Below are positions 55,794 to 62,042 of a stretch of DNA of 64,000 bases, one piece after another (position 1 is the first letter of the stretch; every line of letters begins with the position of its first letter). Source of the DNA: a virus; the IMG/VR virus record IMGVR_UViG_3300046660_000239, positions 1-64,000 of that record. The stretch is one strand, 5' to 3'. Position numbers and translations under genes: made by a program. The notes beneath the pieces were generated by a model that worked only from the letters and a program-made list of their open reading frames with translations, was not told the origin of the DNA and did no database searches.

Positions 55794-56057
55794 ATGAACG
55801 CCAACGAAGCCATTGCAGCAGACACCGAAGCATTTCTTCAGCGCATGCTGGCTCGCCCAATGACGCATGAGGTTGTCACGAAGTTCGCCGATGGCAAGGA
55901 GCGCCGCTTCAAGGTGCAAAGCCTCGGCGCTGCGAACAATCATGCCGTCGGCGAACGCCGCAAGGTGGGCCGCGACTTGGTGAGTCACGGCGACAACCTT
56001 GGCCATAAGGCTGGCGACATCGTACGTGTCGTTTCCGTCGAAGTTATTGCTCTCTAA
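55794..56057 (+). CDS. hypothetical protein, only rightward gene of this region
   Basis: 87 residues, ATG 55794 after AAGGAGACCGCCACG. Helical start (MNANEAIAADTEAFLQRML) then strands with basic patches (VVTKFADGKERRFKVQSLGA, GERRKVGRDLVSHG). The CACCAACCAAGGAGAC leader resembles the genome's usual one. It ends four bases before the methyltransferase gene on the other strand, so the two converge. Unknown; under operator site 8 it may be a lysogeny-linked protein. Confidence 0.65.
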   Translation: MNANEAIAADTEAFLQRMLARPMTHEVVTKFADGKERRFKVQSLGAANNHAVGERRKVGRDLVSHGDNLGHKAGDIVRVVSVEVIAL

Positions 56058-56061
56058 CTTT

Positions 56062-57297
56062 TCAAGCCGCACTTTTTTCATTCCGTTTTTCATCACGCAC
56101 CCCGTCGTTGTCATTATTATTGGCAGCGGCGGGTTTTTCGTTTTGGGTGATAGCCGCAAGGGCTCGCTCCACCCTTATAATGGCTCGGCCGATGGCTTCG
56201 GGGATTTGCGGGCAGACCGCGTCTCCGAACGCTTCGACGATGAGGGATGCCGCAACAGTCCCTTTAGGACCGCCGACTGCAATGCGCGACTGAGCCACCC
56301 AGGAGGATAACCCATCATCCACCCGTAGGTGATGGGCAAGGCCGCCGTTCCAGTCAGCCCATGGCTCTGCAACAGCGCCGCAATCCGTCGAGCTGCCGCC
56401 CATTTCTGATCGCGCAAGTATGTCGGAACGTTCTGCGACTTCTGTCGTCCGTTGCTGGTCACTCCCAGAGAACCCTTGCTGTCGCTCTTCAGGGGCGTGG
56501 GCGCCATCCCCGCATGCTTCGACGCATAGCCCTTCAACTGAGACAGCACATCCCCTCTCCCGCCCCGGTCGGCATCCGTCTTCCGTGGTGTGGCCAGCAT
56601 CGCCTCGACGATAGTCGGCACTCTGCCCTCCAGAAATGTTCCGGACCTGGGCGCTGATTGCTTTGTTGGCGTCCCGAGAATCATTCTGAACGGGTATGTC
56701 GAACCCGCTCCGCCGCCCCGACCGTCCGTCTTGCCGTCCGATGCCATCGGCGTCGGCAATACGGAACCCAATAAGCCAGCTTCGCTTTCGCTCGTGATTA
56801 GCCCCGACGTCTCCAGCACTAACCACGAATGGCCAGCAGGTGTAGCCGATTGCCGCCAGTGCATCGATGACCCGGTCTGCGCCTCGAGTTCTGAGATTAG
56901 CGCTATTCTCAAAAGCGAACCAACGAGGTCTGCATTCGTCGACGAGGCGGATGGCTTCGAAGTAGAGGCCAGACCGTTCACCGTCGACGCCTTTGCCTTT
57001 GGTGTTGGCGCTGCTGATGTCCTGGCACGGCGGCGATCCGACAACGATGTCGGGAAGTCCAACGCCGTCCCGAATAAGTCTCTCTGCGGTAAGGGTGGTG
57101 ACATCGTCATAAATAGGGACTCCAGGATTGTTTTCTGAGTAAAGCGCGCGTCGCCAATCTATGACTTCGCAAGCGGCTATCGTGGTGAAGCCAGCGCGAT
57201 GCATGCCGAGTGACCAACCACCAGCTGCAGCGCTGAATAGGTCTAGGACGCGGATGTGGCTGTCCTCTGGGAACACGTGATTAACGACATGTTCCAT
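56062..57297 (-). CDS. DNA (cytosine-5) methyltransferase
   Basis: 411 residues from ATG 57297 (TGATG). Motif I VLDLFSAAAGGWSLGMHRAG, motif IV GSPPCQDISSANTKGKGVDG with the catalytic Cys, motif VI FAFENSANLRTRG, motif VIII GANHERKRSWLIGF, and a final GDAVCPQIPEAIGRAI (motif X-like). The stretch between VIII and the end, where target recognition lies, is divergent, and another long frame (56175-57110) reads through the same DNA with its own methyltransferase-like sequence. Likely protects phage DNA from host restriction. Confidence 0.9.
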   Translation of the reverse strand: MEHVVNHVFPEDSHIRVLDLFSAAAGGWSLGMHRAGFTTIAACEVIDWRRALYSENNPGVPIYDDVTTLTAERLIRDGVGLPDIVVGSPPCQDISSANTKGKGVDGERSGLYFEAIRLVDECRPRWFAFENSANLRTRGADRVIDALAAIGYTCWPFVVSAGDVGANHERKRSWLIGFRIADADGIGRQDGRSGRRSGFDIPVQNDSRDANKAISAQVRNISGGQSADYRRGDAGHTTEDGCRPGRERGCAVSVEGLCVEACGDGAHAPEERQQGFSGSDQQRTTEVAERSDILARSEMGGSSTDCGAVAEPWADWNGGLAHHLRVDDGLSSWVAQSRIAVGGPKGTVAASLIVEAFGDAVCPQIPEAIGRAIIRVERALAAITQNEKPAAANNNDNDGVRDEKRNEKSAA

Positions 57298-57674
57298 CAA
57301 AACGGCGCCTCCTTAAGCGCAGCCCTTAATCCCCGCGCGCACCCTTCCCACGCCGCCTTGACCAGCATTCGCTGCGCGAGCTCATCAAAATGAGCCAGGT
57401 CCGTCACCCCGCCGTTTTCAGCGATCCATTCCCCAACCGCGTCAACGCCAGCGTCGAGCGCAACCAACTCGAATTCGTCGAGCCGCCTGATTTTCTTGTA
57501 ATCGTCGATCGCCACGATGCACCTCCTGCACAAGTATTGCGGGTCGCCCTTCTGGTGGTTTGCACCCAGCGCCACGGCACGCATGCCGCAGCAGAAACAG
57601 GCGGTCGGATCGCCGGCTGCGTCGACAGTCGGCGTGAAGGGCGTAGCGGACTTCATTCCTGGGATCGCGGCCAT
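57297..57674 (-). CDS. zinc-ribbon-containing phage protein
   Basis: 125 residues. CFCCGMRAVALGANHQKGDP...YLCRRCIVAID provides two CxxC pairs, then a helical region (RLDEFELVALDAGVDAVGEW). Common in phage operons next to methyltransferases, role unknown. Confidence 0.7.
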   Translation of the reverse strand: MAAIPGMKSATPFTPTVDAAGDPTACFCCGMRAVALGANHQKGDPQYLCRRCIVAIDDYKKIRRLDEFELVALDAGVDAVGEWIAENGGVTDLAHFDELAQRMLVKAAWEGCARGLRAALKEAPF

Positions 57675-58978
57675 TATGCTGCACCTGCTTGGGCGAAGAG
57701 GTCACCGACTGGTGAATTGTCGTTGGCTGGCTTGGCGATGGGTTGTGCTGGCTCGGCAACTGGTTCGCTATCAGTGGAGCCTATCGCCCACGCAACGCGC
57801 GCCATGGCGATAGGCATGTACTCGTCCTCACGCTCGCAGCCGACGAACTGAAAGCCCTCAAGAACCGCGGCTTTTCCTGTGCTGCCGCTGCCCATGAATG
57901 GATCCAAGATGACGCCCCCAGGCGGCGTGATGAGACGGCACAGCCATTGCATGAGGGTGGTTGGCTTGACCGTGGGATGGATGTTGGCGCGTGGCTCCGG
58001 CTTGTAGCCCTCGTCGCGTCTGGTAATGTGCTGGCCGCTGGTGTTCGACACCATGCCGCCCTCCTTCTTCGGGAGGTGGCCCAACCCCGCATCACGATCA
58101 GCACGGCTGGCCTTGGCGCAGTAGAAGAAGCGAGCGGCGGAACCGCTGTCGCCGTCGACGGAAGGCATGGGCGCTGCGTCAGCACCGTGATAGCCCATCA
58201 GGCCGTATTCGCCAGCCTTCCGGCTCCCCGACTTGGTGTCAGGAAACGCCGCCAGCACCTCTTCGCTGCCGTCGTGGAGGATGTTGGCTGGCCAGCGGCC
58301 TTCCGGAGAATCCGGCTTGGGGTCGCGCGCATAATTTTTGCCGCTCATAGATCCGTTGTCGGATTCCTTGCTGCCTGACTTGGACCACCCGCTCTCGAAT
58401 GCTCCCTCAACCCGGCAACCATCCACATTGATCGCGCCGACTCCCCACTCATCAAGGTTTGCGGCCACCGTGCCCGTCAGCGGCTTGCGCGCTAGGCAGA
58501 TAGGTTCCCACGCAGGCTTAAGCGCGGTGCCCCAGCCTTCCCAGTAGCCGTGCTGGTTGTGCGACTTCGGAAACCCCGAGCCATAGACCCAGCCGAGTTG
58601 ATCGCGGATCTCAAAGCCGGCATCCTCGATCGCCACTGCCATCCGGTGATAAGTGCGCGTGCCGCTGAACGCGACAACATGGCCGCCAGGCTTCAGGACG
58701 CGCAGCACCTCGGCCCAGAATTCATCGCTGAACGCGACCTCGCCGTTATCCCAAGTCTTACCCATAAAGCCGCGCCCCGTGCGCCCATAAGGGTTCACGG
58801 GGTTCTCTGTCTTTTCATTGCGCGGAGAGTTGGCGAAACGCTTCTGGATTGAAACCAGCGCATATGGTGGATCCGTGACCACGCTGTCGATGGAATTGTC
58901 GGCCAAACCGCGCAGAACGTCTCGGCAGTCCGCTTGATGCAGCACGACTCTTCCGTCGTGCATCGTGGTGCTCGTCAT
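57674..58978 (-). CDS. DNA N6-adenine (or N4-cytosine) methyltransferase
   Basis: 434 residues from ATG 58978 after AAGAGGAGAGAAT. DSVVTDPPYALVSIQKRF (DPPY) near 40, LKPGGHVVAFSGTRTYHRM, and VILDPFMGSGSTGKAAVLEG (FxGxG) with IHPTVKP near the end, the order of beta-type phage methylases. Long insert with GVGAINVDGCRVEG. Contains PANDN near the C-terminus, which ends in AGAA. Confidence 0.9.
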   Translation of the reverse strand: MTSTTMHDGRVVLHQADCRDVLRGLADNSIDSVVTDPPYALVSIQKRFANSPRNEKTENPVNPYGRTGRGFMGKTWDNGEVAFSDEFWAEVLRVLKPGGHVVAFSGTRTYHRMAVAIEDAGFEIRDQLGWVYGSGFPKSHNQHGYWEGWGTALKPAWEPICLARKPLTGTVAANLDEWGVGAINVDGCRVEGAFESGWSKSGSKESDNGSMSGKNYARDPKPDSPEGRWPANILHDGSEEVLAAFPDTKSGSRKAGEYGLMGYHGADAAPMPSVDGDSGSAARFFYCAKASRADRDAGLGHLPKKEGGMVSNTSGQHITRRDEGYKPEPRANIHPTVKPTTLMQWLCRLITPPGGVILDPFMGSGSTGKAAVLEGFQFVGCEREDEYMPIAMARVAWAIGSTDSEPVAEPAQPIAKPANDNSPVGDLFAQAGAA

Positions 58979-58997
58979 ATTCTCTCCTCTTGTGGTG

Positions 58998-59018
58998 TCC
59001 CGCGCGTTGGTGGCGCGC
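58998..59018 (-). promoter_or_regulatory. leader stem-loop with CCACCAA loop
   Basis: GCGCG/CGCGC stem around RNA loop CCACCAA (59005-59011), then GGGACACCACAAGAGGAGAG before the methyltransferase ATG. Confidence 0.7.
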
Positions 59019-59093
59019 CGGTGATTATTAGACTGTACATAAAGCGCTGTAATGTGCAGTTTGGTGGACAGTGGTCCATAAATGATACGTTGG

Positions 59094-59120
59094 CGCGTCA
59101 TATGGGCCATTTATGACGCG
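59094..59120. promoter_or_regulatory. 9-bp inverted repeat upstream of the methyltransferase
   Basis: Perfect CGCGTCATA (59094-59102) / TATGACGCG (59112-59120). A related CATAAATGATACG lies at 59077. Situated where the promoter of the 58978 gene should be, so a regulatory site is likely. Confidence 0.5.
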
Positions 59121-59126
59121 TGAAGG

Positions 59127-59696
59127 TTACAGTGCAGCCCGCAGCAAGCCCGTAGCGGAAAGCCGTAGCCCCGCCGCGCTTGCGCGATGATGGACGGCAT
59201 TTGCGGCCGCGCGGCGGCGGATCTCCGGACCAAGGCGCGGATCGTCCTTCGCCATGACGTCGCAGTCAGCGGCTTGTTTGTCGTGCCACTGGGCGGCGAG
59301 ATAGTAGGCGTTGGCGGTGGTTCGCTTGTCTTCGGCGACCGCCGCAATGATGCGGGCGGCCAGCAAGAACCTCCCGCATTTCTCCGGCCCACAATGGTCG
59401 ATCTTTTTGACCGCGTCCTCGAAAGGAATGATCCAAGCGTCAGGCTTGCCGGCGTAGGTGTAGCCGCTGCCACCCGTGCGCCAGACGCCGTTTTCTGTCT
59501 GGATGTGTACCATAGAACCAGCCCACGACTTTGCGCGGACGCTATTCGGATAAAGGCGCAGGTATTTCTGCGTGATGAAGTCTGGACCGAAGAGGCGACT
59601 GACCGCTTTTTCGCTACAAAGTTTGGACAGTCCGCCGATGGCCTTTGTCTTGGTCGGGAAGACGCCGTCGACCATCTGGCTGGTCAGGGACTGCAT
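59127..59696 (-). CDS. hypothetical protein
   Basis: 189 residues from ATG 59696 (TGATG). RLFGPDFITQKYLRLYPNSV, VHIQTENGVWRTGGSGYTYA, WIIPFEDAVKKIDHCGPEKC, FLLAARIIAAV. Resembles short phage proteins with a GYTYAG-x-PDAW segment, function unknown to me. Confidence 0.65.
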   Translation of the reverse strand: MQSLTSQMVDGVFPTKTKAIGGLSKLCSEKAVSRLFGPDFITQKYLRLYPNSVRAKSWAGSMVHIQTENGVWRTGGSGYTYAGKPDAWIIPFEDAVKKIDHCGPEKCGRFLLAARIIAAVAEDKRTTANAYYLAAQWHDKQAADCDVMAKDDPRLGPEIRRRAAANAVHHRASAAGLRLSATGLLRAAL

Positions 59697-59884
59697 CACT
59701 TCCACCCTCGACGCAAAATAGTGCCGAAAAAAGCAACGGCGTACATAACCGGCCAGAAGATCGGCCAAATCACCACGCCGAGAAAGATCGATGTGAAGGT
59801 TAGGCCATCATCCAACGCCTCGTTGATATGGTGAAATGCCGTCATCGCGCCGGCGATGTAGAAGTAAAGAGCTAACCACGCCAT
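59696..59884 (-). CDS. membrane protein
   Basis: 62 residues from ATG 59884. Two TM helices (WLALYFYIAGAMTAFHHI and FLGVVIWPIFWPVMYAVAFF). Start overlaps the upstream stop. Unknown. Confidence 0.6.
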   Translation of the reverse strand: MAWLALYFYIAGAMTAFHHINEALDDGLTFTSIFLGVVIWPIFWPVMYAVAFFGTILRRGWK

Positions 59885-60192
59885 CAAATCACCTCCGGCA
59901 AGTTGATGGGATAAGCCCAATGTGTCGGCACATAGCCAGCATCATAAAGCGCATCGTTCTGGACGCTTTGCCAGCGCAAAGGACCGCCGCGGGATGGGCG
60001 GAAGTCTTCGTCGATATATGCCAGTTCCAAGAACTGCCGGTGGGTGCGATAGCCACTGCTACCGGTCACCATCAGCAATGTCTTCTGCGGCGGCTGGATA
60101 TCAGAAATATCAAACCAAGCGACGGCCGGTCGATTGGCTGTTCGTGCGAGTTCTGCTTCCACCTTGGTTTCGAAATCATCATCCAAAATCAT
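59884..60192 (-). CDS. hypothetical protein
   Basis: 102 residues, ATG 60192 (ATGA). ISDIQPPQKTLLMVTGSSGY, RQFLELAYIDEDFRPS. Unknown; part of the compact 60956-59127 operon. Confidence 0.6.
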   Translation of the reverse strand: MILDDDFETKVEAELARTANRPAVAWFDISDIQPPQKTLLMVTGSSGYRTHRQFLELAYIDEDFRPSRGGPLRWQSVQNDALYDAGYVPTHWAYPINLPEVI

Positions 60193-60956
60193 GACGCCAC
60201 CTTGCTCTCGACAATACGGAACCCCGGCACCTGCCGCACGCCGCCCCTGACGGCCTCATCAGCATTCCGCTGTGCCACGGCAAGCACCTCTTCCTTGGCG
60301 CGCGCCCATGTCCACTCCATAGCCGCGTCTTCGTCGACGAGTTCGGCTTTCCAGATTGTACGCAACCCCGTGCCCACAGTCGCCGCCTTGTCCGCCCGCT
60401 TCGCGGTCTTCTCCAGCCGCTTAGCATCGGCCAGCAATTCCTCAGCGCTTTCACGCGCCGCGAGGTTTCCGCTACTGGCACGCACTGCCTCATCGGCGGC
60501 ACGGCGGGCATCTTCTGCTTCCTGCGCTATGCGGGCGGCATCCGCGGCCTTCTCTTGCGCAATCCGCGTGCGCCATGGCGTCAACAACGCCTGGCACGCC
60601 TCCTTGCCGAGAACGACCTTGCCCTTGCCGGCTTTTGTGTTGCCGATCAGCGGGTGGAACTTGGCCTGGATGGCTGTTATCTGGTCGTCGAGTGGCTTCT
60701 TTTCATCGACGCGCAGCTCTTCCGCGCGCTTGCCACACTCGTGAATGCGGTCATGCAGTTCGGTGATGACGTTGGCCATGGCTTCGTCGGTGATGGGCTC
60801 GCCGTCGCAGAAATCCTTGGCGGTGTCGTATAGGTCGTCGAGTTCCTGGCGGATGGCTTCGAAGGCCGAATTGTCGTTTGCGGGTGGTTGATTATGCCCG
60901 ATGCCAACTTCACGGATCGCCTGCGGGTTGAATTCGCTGTGCGCCTGATTCATCAT
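60189..60956 (-). CDS. coiled-coil protein of unknown function
   Basis: 255 residues. PANDN near 28, then a long helical region (QELDDLYDTAKDFCDGEPIT, DAARIAQEAEDARRAADEAV, AKRLEKTAKRADKAATVGTG), ending VRQVPGFRIVESKVAS. Similar coiled-coil proteins next to RecT-like or nuclease genes in phages are of uncertain function. Confidence 0.65.
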   Translation of the reverse strand: MMNQAHSEFNPQAIREVGIGHNQPPANDNSAFEAIRQELDDLYDTAKDFCDGEPITDEAMANVITELHDRIHECGKRAEELRVDEKKPLDDQITAIQAKFHPLIGNTKAGKGKVVLGKEACQALLTPWRTRIAQEKAADAARIAQEAEDARRAADEAVRASSGNLAARESAEELLADAKRLEKTAKRADKAATVGTGLRTIWKAELVDEDAAMEWTWARAKEEVLAVAQRNADEAVRGGVRQVPGFRIVESKVAS

Positions 60957-61441
60957 GCTGACCTCGCGAATTCGCCGTGGATATCATTTGCCGCTGCGAC
61001 GTAAAGGGCGTGAGCCTCTTCAGGAGTTGAGCGGTTTCCGAGATGGATCTGCTTGCCGTTTACAGAGATCATCGCCTTGAATCTGTTGTGGTCTTTGTAG
61101 ACGCCCTTAAACCCGGTGCTGTTGCGACCGGTCTTGTTAGCCTGATTCTGAGAATTCGTTGCCTCACGAAGATTCGCCCATGCGTTGTTCGCCTTGTCCA
61201 AATCGCGATGGTCGACCGCACCAACGGGCCATTCGCCAGTCATGTAGAGCCATGCAAGGCGATGGGCTTTGCGGCCTCTTTTGCCGTCGACGCTGAAGCG
61301 GATATAGCCGCTACCGTTGTCAGCCCCAGCCACATCGCCGACCTTGACGCCGTGCCCCCCTACCAGCCACGTGAACACGCCAGTTGCCGGGTCGTAGTTA
61401 AGTAATTCCTTAAGCCGCTGTTGCGTTAGCTCGCTCATCAT
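60953..61441 (-). CDS. HNH-AP2 homing endonuclease
   Basis: 162 residues. LLNYDPATGVFTWLVGGHGV opening, AHRLAWLYMTGEWPVGAVDH-RDLDKANN core (H..H..N), NRFKAMISVNGKQIHLGNR AP2 part. Same family as 4456-4989. ATG 61441 after AGAGGAGACTG. Confidence 0.9.
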   Translation of the reverse strand: MMSELTQQRLKELLNYDPATGVFTWLVGGHGVKVGDVAGADNGSGYIRFSVDGKRGRKAHRLAWLYMTGEWPVGAVDHRDLDKANNAWANLREATNSQNQANKTGRNSTGFKGVYKDHNRFKAMISVNGKQIHLGNRSTPEEAHALYVAAANDIHGEFARSA

Positions 61442-61467
61442 CAGTCTCCTCTTGTGGTGTGGTGGTT

Positions 61468-61482
61468 GCGCTGGTGGGGCGC
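61468..61482 (-). promoter_or_regulatory. leader stem-loop before the homing gene
   Basis: GCGC/GCGC with RNA loop CCCACCA (61472-61478), then ACCACCACACCACAAGAGGAGAC. Shortest member of the stem-loop set. Confidence 0.45.
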
Positions 61483-61485
61483 TAA

Positions 61486-61959
61486 TTATGCGGCGAGTGC
61501 GTTGGATAGCGCGTCACGCGTCGTTTCGAAATCAGTGTGCAGAATGGCAAGGCCGCCCGCCTTCTCCCATACCTTCGTGTTGCGCTCGAAATCGTCGATC
61601 AGGATGTCGCCGGCCGCATGCATAAACAACGGCTTGTTGCTGCCACCCATCACGGGAAGGACATGAATGTCGGAGCCAAGATGGTTGCGCACCCACTGCC
61701 GCTTCTGCTTTGCGGAGTTGGCGTAATTGGTGCGAGGGCATGCGGTAAGGATGATCGGCTGCTGGCCTCTGATTGTTTCGAAGAAATCAAGAGCGCCAGC
61801 GCATGGGGGCATGTCGAGGAAGTAGGACGGATGAGAGTTGATGGTTGCCCACATATCATCATCCAGCATGCTCTTATGGCTGATGCCAAAAAGAGCCGGG
61901 AAATGAGCGTCGAAGTCAGCCATGACTCCATCAAGGTCAAGATAGATTCTTCTGCGCAT
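61486..61959 (-). CDS. 5'(3')-deoxyribonucleotidase (HAD, NT5C-like)
   Basis: 157 residues. YLDLDGVMADFDAHFPALF with the D-x-D start of HAD enzymes, TACPRTNYANSAKQKRQWV (motif II/III) and GDILIDDFERNTKVWEKAGG (final acidic motif). Removes phosphate from deoxynucleotides. ATG 61959 after AGAGGAGATTGC. Confidence 0.9.
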   Translation of the reverse strand: MRRRIYLDLDGVMADFDAHFPALFGISHKSMLDDDMWATINSHPSYFLDMPPCAGALDFFETIRGQQPIILTACPRTNYANSAKQKRQWVRNHLGSDIHVLPVMGGSNKPLFMHAAGDILIDDFERNTKVWEKAGGLAILHTDFETTRDALSNALAA

Positions 61960-61983
61960 GCAATCTCCTCTACGTGGTGCATT

Positions 61984-62000
61984 CGCGCTTGGTAGGCGCG
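61984..62000 (-). promoter_or_regulatory. leader stem-loop with CTACCAA loop
   Basis: CGCGC/GCGCG stem around CTACCAA (61989-61995), then GAATGCACCACGTAGAGGAGATT. Variant of the CCACCAA family. Confidence 0.65.
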
Positions 62001-62023
62001 GTTGATTGTCACCCTGGCGTAAA

Positions 62024-62039
62024 TATACAAATTTGTCAA
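62024..62039 (-). promoter_or_regulatory. operator/promoter site 9
   Basis: TATACAAATTTGTCAA; minus-strand TTGACA points at the 5'-nucleotidase gene. Lies just beyond the helicase stop. Confidence 0.65.
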
Positions 62040-62042
62040 AGC

